A stretch of DNA of 64,000 nucleotides from Magnetofaba australis IT-1 (GTDB taxonomy: Bacteria; Pseudomonadota; Magnetococcia; Magnetococcales; Magnetococcaceae): the NCBI RefSeq assembly GCF_002109495.1, contig NZ_LVJN01000016.1:62001-126000 (forward strand). The letters are read 5' to 3'. The notes beneath the pieces are model-generated. The model saw nothing but the letters and a program-made list of their open reading frames with translations. It was not told the DNA's origin and did no database searches. A program made the translations under genes and the position numbers. Below, in pieces: positions 50,249 to 60,574 of this stretch. Within the stretch, counting starts at the first letter, position 1. Every line of letters begins with the position of its first letter.

Positions 50249-51348
50249 CGACGTCAGGAGGAAGTGGACCGCGTATGTATGATGACGCCCAGTTTCATCC
50301 GGTCGCCCTGTTTGATCAGGTCAGTTGCGGCGTTATGGCGCTGGACCGCGACGGCGTGGTGCGCGAGACCAACGCCGCCGCCGAGCGACTGTTTGGCCGC
50401 ACCCGCCACCATATGGTGGGCAAGAAGCTGGAGGATCTGCTGCCCGGGCATCCGGTGGCGCTGGATCTGATCCGCCGCGCCGAGAGCCTCAACACCGTGT
50501 GTCGTTTTCGCGGCGCGGAGCTGTCGCCGGGGCCGGATATCCACCTCCACGTCTCGCTCACCGCCAACCCGATCCACGACGCCCACGGCGTGATCATCGG
50601 GTTGCTGCTGCAGATGGAGGAGACCAGCGCCGCCGACAAACTGGAGGAGGGGCGTCGTCTCAATGAGACATTGGACTCCATGGGCGCGTTGGCGCTGGCG
50701 GTGGCCCATGAGGTGAAAAACCCCCTGGCCGGGATTCGCGGCGCCGCGCAACTGCTGGAGATGGAGACCACCAGCGAGTCGGGCGCCGCCTGCACCACAT
50801 TGATTCGCGCCGAGGTGGATCGGGTTAGCCGTTTGCTGGATACCCTGTTGGGGTTGGCCGACGATGCCCCCTCCATCTCCCAGGCGATCAATATTCATGA
50901 GGTGTTGCAACACGTCATCATGGCCAGCGGTTGCAAAGAGGAGCGTCTGGAGCGCGACTTCGACCCCTCATTGCCCGAGGTGGCGGGGGATCGCGACAAG
51001 CTGATTCAACTGTTCCTGAATCTGCTCAAGAACGCTGATGAAGCAGCGCGCGCAGCGCCCAATAATGCGGGCCGCGTGCGCATCAGCACGCGCATCTCCA
51101 ACCAGGTGCGACTCAGTCAAGGACGGCGCAAAATGCACGTGATGGTGGAGATTCTGGATAACGGCGCTGGCGTGCCGCCGGAGTTGCGCAATCGGATTTT
51201 CATGCCCTTTGTCACCTCCAAGAGTCGTGGCCCGGGGCTGGGTTTGGCCATCTGTCAGAAGATCGTGCATGAACACGAAGGGCAGATCGAGTTGGAGAGT
51301 CAACCGGGCCGAACCGCGTTTCGGGTCTATCTACCGGCCAATGATTGA
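50245..51348 (+). CDS. ntrB: nitrogen regulation sensor histidine kinase NtrB
   Basis: A 367-residue soluble kinase/phosphatase. N-terminal PAS domain (residues 14-120: FDQVSCGVMALDRDGVVRETNAAAERLFG), phosphoacceptor His in ALAVAHEVKNPLAGIRGAAQLLE, and a catalytic ATPase domain with N box LLKNADEAARAA, G1 DNGAGVPPELRNRIFMPFVT and G2 GPGLGLAICQKIVHEHEG. It phosphorylates NtrC under nitrogen limitation. The start overlaps the dusB stop (ATGA). Confidence 0.94.
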   Translation: MTTSGGSGPRMYDDAQFHPVALFDQVSCGVMALDRDGVVRETNAAAERLFGRTRHHMVGKKLEDLLPGHPVALDLIRRAESLNTVCRFRGAELSPGPDIHLHVSLTANPIHDAHGVIIGLLLQMEETSAADKLEEGRRLNETLDSMGALALAVAHEVKNPLAGIRGAAQLLEMETTSESGAACTTLIRAEVDRVSRLLDTLLGLADDAPSISQAINIHEVLQHVIMASGCKEERLERDFDPSLPEVAGDRDKLIQLFLNLLKNADEAARAAPNNAGRVRISTRISNQVRLSQGRRKMHVMVEILDNGAGVPPELRNRIFMPFVTSKSRGPGLGLAICQKIVHEHEGQIELESQPGRTAFRVYLPAND

Positions 51349-51407
51349 GTCTTCCAGAATGAATCCCCGGTCGCAGGCGTGATGAACAGACGGGAGTTGC
51401 AGGCGTG

Positions 51408-52928
<1,521 letters not shown>

Positions 52929-53056
52929 TCAATATTGGGAAATGCTAATAAACTTATACAGGTCCAACAAAGAGTTAATCACATTGCCGTTTGGTAAAAC
53001 CCGCAATACGGTCATTACATTTCCTTTCCCTATGTCCCCTATTGCGCGATAAGTCG

Positions 53057-53086
53057 TTGACACAAGCCGCAATGCGCCGCTACCCT
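53057..53086 (+). promoter_or_regulatory. probable sigma-70 promoter of the atp cluster
   Basis: TTGACA at 53057-53062 and TACCCT at 53081-53086 with an 18-base spacer lie about 100 bp before atpI. The -35 is perfect and the -10 matches at the key first, second and last positions. Confidence 0.5.
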
Positions 53087-53188
53087 GCCTCGGATAACTG
53101 GAGGGCGCGCCACGGGGCTGCCCGGATTCGCAACCCAGGTGCGCAGGGGTTACTCAATGCTGCGCGATGAGTTGGGAGCGTAATCCAC

Positions 53189-53656
53189 ATGTCCGATAAG
53201 TCGCCGACCACTCCCCCCGGAGAGGCTCCAGTTGAACCGCAAGCGCAGGCGTTGCAAAAGCGCGCGCAATCCGGCGAATCCCAGAGCGGCCAACCCATGT
53301 TGGGAACTCTGGAGAGCGACGCGGCGCAGGCGCTGAGTGAAGCCGAGCAGACGCTGGCGGCGCTACAGGCCAACGCCGACAAAAGCGAATCGGCGCGGAG
53401 CAAGAGCGCGCCAATTCCGCAGACGCGGCCCCCCAGCGGCATCGCCATCGGCATGCGCCTGGGTGTGGAGATGGTCTCCGCCACCGTGGTGGGGGGGGTT
53501 ATCGGCTACGTGCTCGACTACTGGTTTGGCACCAAGCCGTGGCTGTTTTTGCTTTGGTTTCTGTTGGGCGTCATCGCCGGGTTTCGCAACCTGGTGCGCG
53601 CGGCCGATAGAATGTCTGATAAGCCTTCCGATGGCGATGACGCCAATGCAGGGTGA
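53189..53656 (+). CDS. atpI: F0F1 ATP synthase assembly protein AtpI/AtpZ-like
   Basis: A 155-residue protein; residues 1-80 are Pro/Gln/Ala-rich and disordered, and residues 82-140 hold the family membrane pair (GMRLGVEMVSATVVGGVIGYVLDYWFG and KPWLFLLWFLLGVIAGFRNLVRAADR). AtpI/AtpZ helps build the c-ring and may influence Mg2+ supply. It precedes atpB by 80 bp in the usual alphaproteobacterial order. The disordered N-terminal extension is longer than in most relatives. Confidence 0.88.
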   Translation: MSDKSPTTPPGEAPVEPQAQALQKRAQSGESQSGQPMLGTLESDAAQALSEAEQTLAALQANADKSESARSKSAPIPQTRPPSGIAIGMRLGVEMVSATVVGGVIGYVLDYWFGTKPWLFLLWFLLGVIAGFRNLVRAADRMSDKPSDGDDANAG

Positions 53657-53735
53657 TCGTTGGCAGCGAAGTCTGCTGATGATCCGGGATCGCCGAACCC
53701 GACTTTCGGCATGAACTGGAACGGACTGAACGCCC

Positions 53736-54539
53736 ATGTCTCTGATCGCCGACGCCATGGCCTCTACTGCGGTAACCGCCGCCGACGCCGCCGCTCCGAA
53801 AATGGATCCGTTGCACCACTTCCAGGTGCATAACATCGTGGATCTGAACATCCTGGGGCTGGATATCTCCATCAGCAACTCCGTGGTGTGGATGTGGATT
53901 GCGGTGGGCGTGGCTTTCGCGTTCATGAAATTCGCCTCTCCCGGCTCCAAAAACGGCCGCGCCCTGGTGCCGGGCCGTCTGCAGAGCCTGGGCGAGATGC
54001 TGTTCCAGTTTGTGCGCGGCATCATCACCGACATCATCGGCCAGGAGGGGTTGAAGTTCTTCCCCGGCATCTTTGCGCTGTTCCTGTTGGTGCTGTTCTG
54101 CAACGTCCTGGGTCTGGTGCCGGGTTCGTTTACCCCCACCTCCCAGTTGATCGTCACCGCCACCCTGGCCATGGGCGTGTTTCTGTTCGCCACCGGTCTG
54201 GGCATCTACAAGCACGGCGGCCACTTCTTCAGCTTCTTCGTTCCCGGCGGCGTGCCCAAAGCGCTGTTGGTGCTGATGATCCCCATCGAGGTGATCTCGT
54301 ACCTGTCGCGTCCGGTCTCCCTGTCTGTGCGTCTGTTCGCCAACATGACCGCCGGCCACACCGTGCTGGCCGTGGTGTTCTTCTTCATCGCCAACACCAT
54401 TCCGCTGGGATTGAACCTGCTCCCCTTGGGCTTCACTGTGGTGTTCAATGGGTTTGAGCTGTTCATCGGATTCATCCAGGCTTACATCTTTACCATTCTG
54501 ACTTGTGTTTACATCAACGACGCCATTCATCTGCACTGA
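53736..54539 (+). CDS. atpB: ATP synthase F0 subunit a
   Basis: A 267-residue membrane stator subunit with about five to six helices. The essential arginine lies in SYLSRPVSLSVRLFANMTAGH (VRLFAN), and GLVPGSFTPTSQLIVTATLA is a second family block. The N-terminal segment before the first helix carries DPLHHFQVHNIV, typical of proteobacterial subunit a. Confidence 0.96.
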   Translation: MSLIADAMASTAVTAADAAAPKMDPLHHFQVHNIVDLNILGLDISISNSVVWMWIAVGVAFAFMKFASPGSKNGRALVPGRLQSLGEMLFQFVRGIITDIIGQEGLKFFPGIFALFLLVLFCNVLGLVPGSFTPTSQLIVTATLAMGVFLFATGLGIYKHGGHFFSFFVPGGVPKALLVLMIPIEVISYLSRPVSLSVRLFANMTAGHTVLAVVFFFIANTIPLGLNLLPLGFTVVFNGFELFIGFIQAYIFTILTCVYINDAIHLH

Positions 54540-54614
54540 TCGCGTTGTGAAATCCGGGCTGCGGTCCGACCATCTTCAACCACTGAAATACACCTTCAAG
54601 ATGAGGTAAAAACA

Positions 54615-54836
54615 ATGGAAAGCGCTGCCGCCTCCTATATCGGTATGGGTCTTGCCGCCGCTGGCATGGCCGGTTCTGGCCTTGGTCTGGGTTTCCTGTT
54701 CGGTAAAGCCATCGAAGCCATCGCCCGTCAACCCGGGGCCGAGTCCCAGCTGACCAAGTACATGTGGATCGGTGCCGCCTTCGTGGAAGCGGTTGCGCTG
54801 TATGGCATGGTGCTCGCCTTCATCATGATGCCGTAA
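54615..54836 (+). CDS. atpE: ATP synthase F0 subunit c
   Basis: A 73-residue two-helix proteolipid. Helix 1 is YIGMGLAAAGMAGSGLGLGFLFG, the polar loop ARQPGA, and helix 2 holds the ion-binding carboxylate as Glu in GAAFVEAVALYGMVLAFIMM. The surrounding residues are of the proton type rather than the sodium type. Confidence 0.97.
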   Translation: MESAAASYIGMGLAAAGMAGSGLGLGFLFGKAIEAIARQPGAESQLTKYMWIGAAFVEAVALYGMVLAFIMMP

Positions 54837-54846
54837 GGGTCGCATC

Positions 54847-55422
54847 ATGTTGATCAGCGCCGCCCACGCAGCCGGGCAAGCCGCCGACGCGCACGCCTCG
54901 GGCGGCGGACTGCCTCAATTTGACTCCAGCTCGTTCTCGTCGCAGATGTTCTGGGTGATTGTCTCTTTCGTCGCCCTGCTGTTCTTGCTGCGCAAATACG
55001 TCGTGCCCGCCGTCAATGACGTGCTCGACGCGCGCGCCAAGCGTATCTCCGATGAGATCGAAGCGGCGGAAAACAGCCGCAAAGAGGCCGAGCGCCTGCT
55101 CGAAGAGCATCGCACTCAGCTGGCTGAAGCCCGCGCCAACATCAATCAGATGATGGAGCAGGCGCAGAAAGACGCCACCGCCAACCGTGAAAAAGCCATG
55201 GCCGAATTGGACGCTGATCTGTCCAAGAAGAAAGACGCCGCCATGGCCGAGATCGATACGGCGCGTAAAAAAGCCATGAGCGAAATCCGCGGCGTGGCCG
55301 TGGATGTGGCCATGGAAGTCGCCGAAAAGCTGATCGCCAAGTCTGTGGACAAGAAGCAGGCGGAATCGCTGGCCAATGAGGCCATCGAGAAGATTGGCGA
55401 AGCCAAAGACCAGGTGCATTGA
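54847..55422 (+). CDS. atpF: ATP synthase F0 subunit b or b'
   Basis: A 191-residue protein with a single N-terminal membrane helix (SQMFWVIVSFVALLFLLRKYVVPAV) and a long charged coiled coil (residues 50-160) typical of the peripheral stalk. Only one b-type gene is present before the terminator, although most alphaproteobacteria have b and b' here; it could be either. The F1 genes (delta, alpha, gamma, beta, epsilon) are not in the window and must lie elsewhere, as usual in that group. Confidence 0.92.
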   Translation: MLISAAHAAGQAADAHASGGGLPQFDSSSFSSQMFWVIVSFVALLFLLRKYVVPAVNDVLDARAKRISDEIEAAENSRKEAERLLEEHRTQLAEARANINQMMEQAQKDATANREKAMAELDADLSKKKDAAMAEIDTARKKAMSEIRGVAVDVAMEVAEKLIAKSVDKKQAESLANEAIEKIGEAKDQVH

Positions 55423-55453
55423 GCGCTTAAGCACTCACCGCTCCAGTCATAGA

Positions 55454-55487
55454 AACCCCCTGATCATCCGGTCAGGGGGTTTTTTTA
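55454..55487 (+). terminator. rho-independent terminator after the F0 cluster
   Basis: ACCCCCTGA and TCAGGGGGT form a stem around a TCATCCGG loop, followed by T7. Confidence 0.92.
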
Positions 55488-55502
55488 TGGGAAAAATCAG
55501 CA

Positions 55503-55754
55503 TCATGGGACATGTTATATACTCAGTCGGACTCAAAATTAGACATTGGCGATTTTGAAACTGGAAGATATCGAGGGCTTTGCCCTCGAGCTCCCAAGAT
55601 CAACAACCACACCGTGGGCGCCGCCCACACCCGCTGGGGGCGCAGCCCCCAGACCCCGCCGCCGACCAGTCGGCGGCCAATAGTCAGCGCAAGCTCAACT
55701 TGTGTCACGCATACATTAGTTGCTTTGTACATATTGAATTCATGTGACTGTAGA
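55503..55754. repeat. family A MITE-like element, copy 7
   Basis: GGACATGTTATATACTCAGTC near the left end, AGATATCGAGGGCtttGCCCTCGAGCTCCCAA, GTGGGCgccGCCCAC, CTGGGGGcgcagCCCCCAG, GCCGCCGACCAGTCGGCGGC, TGTGTCACGCATACATTAG and GTGACTGTAG at the right end. It fills the gap before the cyclase gene. Confidence 0.75.
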
Positions 55755-55813
55755 GTGATGTGACCTCTCATGCCGGCAAGCAAAAGTGTCGATGAGAGTG
55801 CAGGAGGCGGTTG

Positions 55814-58030
55814 ATGAAACGAATCCGATTCGCCATTCGCGCGGCAATTAGCGGCGCCATCGTGGCGCTGTTCATTTTGCACCTGCAGGGCGGCGTCGAC
55901 CTGCCGCAGCTGCAGCGTTTCGAGAACGATCTGTATGATCTGCGCGTGCAGTGGACTTTAGAAGATGTCATCGACCCGCGCATCGTCATCGTCAATATCG
56001 ACGACGCCAGCTTGCGCGAAGAGGGGCGCTGGCCCTGGTCGCGCAGTCGCATCGGGGAGTTGACCACCACCCTGTTTGACCACTATGGCGTGGCCGCCAT
56101 CGGTTTTGACATCATTTTCGCAGAGCCCGACCCCAACGCCGCCGGGGGCGCGCGCATCCTGCGCCAACTGGGCAACCCCACATTGGAGCAGGCGCCATGG
56201 CTCAACGCCTTCCGCAGCCTGTTGGACGCTAATGATCCCGATAGGCAGTTCGCCGATGCGCTACGTGATCGCCCTGTCGCGTTGGGCTTCTATTTCAAAG
56301 GCAACGATGATGGCGGCGCCAGATCCATGGGCGTACTGCCGGAACCCATCATAGACGCCGGTTTGCTGCGCAGCGCAGGCATTACGCTGCCGCCCATGCT
56401 ATCGCCCAATCACTTTGGCGGAATCGTCCCGACGCTGCTGGTGGATGGTGTTGAAGCAGGATTTTTGGATAACCCGCTGGTGGATGATGATGGCGTATTC
56501 CGTAAAACGCCGCTGCTGCAGCGCTCAGGCGACAAGATCTACCCCACCCTGGCGTTGAGTTTGGCGCGTATGCTGATTGGCTCCGGATATCCGCTATCGC
56601 TGGATGAGCAGGGACGTTGGATCAAGATTGGCCCGCTGAGTATCCCGTTATTGGAAAACGCCGCTACCTATATTCCCTTCCTCGGCCCTGTGGGTAGCTT
56701 TCGATATGTCTCTGCAGCGGATGTGCTCAATCAGCGCACGTCCCATGAGATTCTGCAGGGAACTGTGGTGTTGGTGGGCGCCACCGCGGCGGGCCTGATG
56801 GATATGCGCAGCACGCCGGTGGCCAGCGTCTACCCCGGGGTGGAGACCCACGCCAATCTGCTCTCAGGCATCCTTGATGGCCGTAACCCCTACGTGCCGG
56901 AAGAGTATAAAAAGAGCGAAGTATGGGCGCTGCTGGTCATCGGCGTGTTTCTGGGCCTGCTGATCCCCCATGCGCAACCGTGGAAGATCGTCGTCATGGC
57001 CATAGTGGTGCTGGGGCTGTGGGAAGGGCTCGCTTTGGCGTTCTGGCAGTGGGACCGCGCCATCATCCCCATGGCGGCGCCCCTGGCCATGGTGCTGATG
57101 CTGGTGATTAGCCACTTGCTGTTTGGCTTGATTGTGGAGAGTCGACAGCGGCGTCAAATCACCAAATGGTTTGGCCAATACATCCCGCCGGAGTTGGTGG
57201 CGGAGATGAGTGAAAACGAGGCCAACTACACCCTCGATGGCGAAAACCGCGAGATGACGGTGCTATTTGCCGATGTGCGACGTTTTACCGACATCGCCGA
57301 AAGCATGGGCCCCAGTGAGTTGACGCAGCTCATGAATGCCTATCTGACGCCCATGAGCGCCATCATCTACCAAAACCGCGGCGCCATCGACAAATACATG
57401 GGCGACGCCATTATGGCGTTCTGGGGCGCGCCGCTGGAGAACGCGCAACACGCCGCCACGGCGATCAAAACCGGACTGGAGATGCTGGAACAGATAGAGC
57501 AGCTGCATGAGCCGTTTGCGCAGCGAGGCTGGCCACAGTTGAAAGTCGGTATTGGTCTGGGCACCGGACGCATGCACGTGGGCAATATGGGCTCGGAGTA
57601 CCGCATGGCCTATACGGTGATGGGCGATGCGGTCAATCTCGGCTCGCGCCTGGAGGGGTTGACCAGCGTGTATAAAATTCCCTTCATCGTCAGCCAGACG
57701 ACGCGGGATGCGGCGCCAGAGTATCTGTATCGGAAAATTGATCGCGTGCGCGTAAAAGGGCGTACAGAGCCGGTAACGATCTATCAACCCATCGGGTTAA
57801 CCGAAGAATGCGATGAACAGACCCGTCACCTCATAACGCGACATGAGCAGGCGTTGAGCGCCTACCAGAGTCGACAATTTGAGGCTGCGGAAGAGTTGTG
57901 GCGCGCGCTCAAACAAGACGATGAACGGTTAAGCGCGTTTTATCAGATATTTTTAACCAGAATTGAGATGCTGCGGCTGGAGCCGCCGCCTGCCGATTGG
58001 AGCGGCGTACAGAACTTCAGCCATAAGTAG
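55814..58030 (+). CDS. class III adenylate/guanylate cyclase with CHASE2 sensor
   Basis: A 738-residue membrane cyclase. After one N-terminal helix, residues about 30-340 form a periplasmic CHASE2 domain (VIVNIDDASLREEGRWPWSRSRIGEL, VAAIGFDIIFAEPDP, GTVVLVGATAAGLMDMRSTPV). Three membrane segments follow (about 365-440), then the cyclase domain: metal-binding Asp in VLFADVRRFTDIAE and DKYMGDAIMAFWGAP, and YTVMGDAVNLGSRLEG with the transition-state residues. The C-terminal tail is helical and may include one TPR-like repeat. GGAGG precedes ATG 55814. Ligand unknown. Confidence 0.92.
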   Translation: MKRIRFAIRAAISGAIVALFILHLQGGVDLPQLQRFENDLYDLRVQWTLEDVIDPRIVIVNIDDASLREEGRWPWSRSRIGELTTTLFDHYGVAAIGFDIIFAEPDPNAAGGARILRQLGNPTLEQAPWLNAFRSLLDANDPDRQFADALRDRPVALGFYFKGNDDGGARSMGVLPEPIIDAGLLRSAGITLPPMLSPNHFGGIVPTLLVDGVEAGFLDNPLVDDDGVFRKTPLLQRSGDKIYPTLALSLARMLIGSGYPLSLDEQGRWIKIGPLSIPLLENAATYIPFLGPVGSFRYVSAADVLNQRTSHEILQGTVVLVGATAAGLMDMRSTPVASVYPGVETHANLLSGILDGRNPYVPEEYKKSEVWALLVIGVFLGLLIPHAQPWKIVVMAIVVLGLWEGLALAFWQWDRAIIPMAAPLAMVLMLVISHLLFGLIVESRQRRQITKWFGQYIPPELVAEMSENEANYTLDGENREMTVLFADVRRFTDIAESMGPSELTQLMNAYLTPMSAIIYQNRGAIDKYMGDAIMAFWGAPLENAQHAATAIKTGLEMLEQIEQLHEPFAQRGWPQLKVGIGLGTGRMHVGNMGSEYRMAYTVMGDAVNLGSRLEGLTSVYKIPFIVSQTTRDAAPEYLYRKIDRVRVKGRTEPVTIYQPIGLTEECDEQTRHLITRHEQALSAYQSRQFEAAEELWRALKQDDERLSAFYQIFLTRIEMLRLEPPPADWSGVQNFSHK

Positions 58031-58038
58031 AGCGGAGT

Positions 58039-58968
58039 TCAGGTGGGGGCTTGAAAACTCTTCAAACCGTGACGCAGTAACGTGGCGCAGCCAGCTACAT
58101 AGGCGCGCGCATCGGCGCGCACGGCCAGCAATGGGCCACACTGTGAATAACGCGCCACGCCGCGTTGATGCAGCATCTGCTGCATGCGCATCAGATTGGG
58201 CCAATCCCGCGCCACGCGAAATGCGCGCAGGGGATACTCGCCAATCACCGCGCCCTTCTCTTTCAGGGTGATCAAACGCGGCTCAGGCTCCAACACCTGG
58301 GCCCGCACATCCGGATCCAGCTCCTCCGGGACGTAGTAGAGGGTAAACGGCTCGCGCACGCCCAGCCCCACCGTGACGCCATCACACTGAGTCAGGCGAT
58401 AGAACGGCGAGGTTTCAGCCCCGAAGGTGAGGCCTTTGTGGTGATCTTCCAGCAAAGCCGACGCACGGGCGCCCCACCCCGCCACCGGGTGGGTGGGGTG
58501 CAGGCTGCGCATGACGCCGGGAAGACGCCGAAACACCTCCGGCAACAGACCCACCCGACACGGCGTGCGACGGCGATCGAACGCCTCCAGCGTGGCCGCA
58601 TAGTCCCGTTGCAACCCACGAAATGGAAACGTGGGCATGAGCAGCGTTCCATCCGGTCCCAGCAGCTCCTGCATCATGCTGATGAGCGCCGTAGGGGTGA
58701 TCTGCGGGACCGCCTCTTGAATCCGATCCATGGCGCTGTGCACGAACAGCGTTGCGCCCGGGGAAAAACCGAGCGCAACCAGGAACGCGCGCAACTGCTC
58801 CACGGTGATGACATCGCCCTGACGCCAGCGCAGCCAGCGTCCGCGCACGCGTGATACCCAATGCGCGCCTGGTCCGTGCAACCAACCGGAAATGGCCGGA
58901 GGCAAGGGCGCGGTAAGCAACGGGTCGAATTGAGCAGCCGTCATCTGATGCTGTGAGTGGGAATCCAT
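58039..58968 (-). CDS. AAC(3)-family N-acetyltransferase-like protein
   Basis: A 309-residue protein of the aminoglycoside 3-N-acetyltransferase/YokD fold: LGFSPGATLFVHSAMDRIQ, LLGPDGTLLMPTFPFRG, CRVGLLPEVFRRLPGVMRSLHPTHPVAGWG and SPFYRLTQCDGVTVGLG are recognisable. Proteins like this in environmental proteobacteria often lie in surface-polysaccharide loci and are not proven resistance enzymes, so no resistance should be inferred. It converges with the cyclase gene, their stops 9 bp apart. ATG 58968 is chosen; TTG 58977 is possible. Confidence 0.82.
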   Translation of the reverse strand: MDSHSQHQMTAAQFDPLLTAPLPPAISGWLHGPGAHWVSRVRGRWLRWRQGDVITVEQLRAFLVALGFSPGATLFVHSAMDRIQEAVPQITPTALISMMQELLGPDGTLLMPTFPFRGLQRDYAATLEAFDRRRTPCRVGLLPEVFRRLPGVMRSLHPTHPVAGWGARASALLEDHHKGLTFGAETSPFYRLTQCDGVTVGLGVREPFTLYYVPEELDPDVRAQVLEPEPRLITLKEKGAVIGEYPLRAFRVARDWPNLMRMQQMLHQRGVARYSQCGPLLAVRADARAYVAGCATLLRHGLKSFQAPT

Positions 58969-58990
58969 TCCCGGCAATTCAGGCTTTGCT

Positions 58991-59221
58991 TTAGCGCAAC
59001 TGCGCCAGAACCGGACCCGAGAACGGGGTGGCGGCGTTGGCGGTGTGCAGGTTCATCATCAGCGAGCCCATCAGGCTGCCAACGATGCCCACACTCAGCA
59101 GTAGCGCCAACATGGTGTCGCGCAGCGCGCGCTTCATATAGACGCGGCGATAGTGGGCGTTGCCGGGGACCAGGCGCTCCAACAGGCGCTCCAGTTGCGT
59201 TTTCACGGGATCACGAGACAT
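58991..59221 (-). CDS. small membrane protein of unknown function
   Basis: A 76-residue protein with an N-terminal charged part (SRDPVKTQLERLLERLVPG, YRRVYMKRALRD) and one membrane helix (TMLALLLSVGIVGSLMGSLMM), then a short periplasmic tail rich in Ala. Its stop lies 22 bp from the acetyltransferase start and both are on the minus strand, so they may share a transcript. No family recognised. Confidence 0.5.
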   Translation of the reverse strand: MSRDPVKTQLERLLERLVPGNAHYRRVYMKRALRDTMLALLLSVGIVGSLMGSLMMNLHTANAATPFSGPVLAQLR

Positions 59222-59434
59222 AGCGACTCTCCATCAGGCACAGGGCCATCAATCACAGGGGCGGCCGCGCGGAAACCGCTCCGCGCCAACCTGCCGCAAC
59301 AGAGGCCCGGTTCGGGGCCTAATCTGCCGTTAGCATGCGGCGCGCCAGTTTTTTAAGATGGAAAATCGCCAAAAATAGAATTGGTTAGAGCTAACAGTGC
59401 TGAAGGGCGACAGCGTCAAAAATACGCACAAGCG

Positions 59435-60004
59435 TCAAAGGGTCTGCTTCATCTCTGGCGGCGTGCGGTGTTGCAGGGCCGGAATATGTTCCACAATCTC
59501 TTCGGCCACCTGTTTGCGCTTTTTGCCCTCGATGTTAAAGATCTCATCGGCGGCTTGGATATAGAACGGCATGCGCTGACGCAGGATCTGCTCCAGATCC
59601 AGCGCATTGCTCAACTCGGGGCGATTGGGATCGCTGCTGACCTTATCAGCCAGGCGTTTGAGATCGCCATCGAGCAGCACCACGCGGCTCTCATGGCGCT
59701 TGAGCAGCGCCACTTTGCGATCGCTGAAGATCTCATTGCCCGCTTCGTCCAGATCCACCACCACGCCGCCGCCGCAGTCGAGAATCACCCCGTTCAGTTG
59801 CGAGGCTTTGCGCAGGGCTTCATACTCCAGGTTACGGAAGTGGGGCCAGCCATACCGCTCCACGATCTGCGGAATGGTCAGCCCTTCGGCCTCATAGGAG
59901 ATCAGCAGGTCGATGCAGAGCACCGGCCACTTGGTGAGCATGGACAGACGGCGGGAGATGTTGGATTTGCCCGCCCCGCGCGGACCGATGAGGGCGATGT
60001 TCAT
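59435..60004 (-). CDS. aroK: shikimate kinase
   Basis: A 189-residue P-loop kinase that phosphorylates shikimate in the aromatic pathway, which would feed the pheA and tyrA enzymes encoded at 41-45 kb. Walker A is GPRGAGKS; shikimate-binding residues are in CIDLLISYEAEGLTI, HFRNLEYEAL and DCGGGVVVD; the lid has NRPELS. aroB is not adjacent. The ATG overlaps the stop of the upstream membrane protein gene (ATGA), implying coupling. An unrelated small-kinase role cannot be excluded. Confidence 0.82.
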   Translation of the reverse strand: MNIALIGPRGAGKSNISRRLSMLTKWPVLCIDLLISYEAEGLTIPQIVERYGWPHFRNLEYEALRKASQLNGVILDCGGGVVVDLDEAGNEIFSDRKVALLKRHESRVVLLDGDLKRLADKVSSDPNRPELSNALDLEQILRQRMPFYIQAADEIFNIEGKKRKQVAEEIVEHIPALQHRTPPEMKQTL

Positions 60005-60261
60005 GCTTTGGCGGCTCCCCCCATGACGAACTGGCGATACGCTTTCAGCAGCACCAGGACCACCGGGGTTGCGTGCATCACCAGGTCGAAGATATCGATG
60101 GGACGGCTGAGGGTTCCACTGGCCAGCATGCGCAGCTTCTCCACCAGATGCGGCTCCGGGTGCATGGGCGCCGAGCCGAGAAACAGCGCGGCAAAAATCA
60201 GAATGGGCCAGTCGATGCTATCAACCACGCGCCAGATCAGGGGAGGGGTCTGTTGGGCCAT
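60001..60261 (-). CDS. small membrane protein coupled to shikimate kinase
   Basis: An 86-residue protein beginning MAQQTPPLIWRVVDSIDWPI with two hydrophobic segments (IDWPILIFAALFLGSAP and DLVMHATPVVLVLLKAY). Its stop overlaps the aroK ATG by one base. The open frame extends upstream into repeat sequence, so ATG 60261 is taken. No family recognised. Confidence 0.65.
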   Translation of the reverse strand: MAQQTPPLIWRVVDSIDWPILIFAALFLGSAPMHPEPHLVEKLRMLASGTLSRPIDIFDLVMHATPVVLVLLKAYRQFVMGGAAKA

Positions 60262-60339
60262 GAACGCCTCGTCTACGGCGGCGCGGGGATGAACTTTCGC
60301 CCCTGCGCTCACTCTGTTGTGAAGAACTGGAATAATGAT

Positions 60340-60505
60340 ATTGGCTAAACACTGAACAACGGTCGAAGAGGGAAGATATTGGGGCTCCGCCCCAAACCCC
60401 GCCAGGGCTCCGCCCTGGACCTGCGAGGGCTCTGCCCTCGACCCGGCAGGGGAATGATTCCCCTGCACCCCCGTTAGTTAACCTTCTGTGCGCACATGCA
60501 GCCTG
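60340..60505. repeat. family B element, copy 11
   Basis: ACACTGAACAAC at the left, TTGGGGCtccGCCCCAA, CCAGGGCtccGCCCTGG, CGAGGGCtctGCCCTCG, CAGGGGAatgaTTCCCCTG, CCCCCGTTAGTTAACC and GTGTTCAACATG at the right. The ends are inverted relatives of the AAAATTGAACAC repeat in copy 8. Confidence 0.75.
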
Positions 60506-60574
60506 GGGGTGTTCAACATGTCATCTTGCGATTATACAAAACCCGCATAACGCGGACATCATAAAGGAATTTGC

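Noticed and set aside
58039-58968. Antibiotic resistance gene (aminoglycoside acetyltransferase)
   Set aside because: The fold is that of AAC(3)/YokD, but many chromosomal members are not resistance enzymes and nothing here shows a resistance context.
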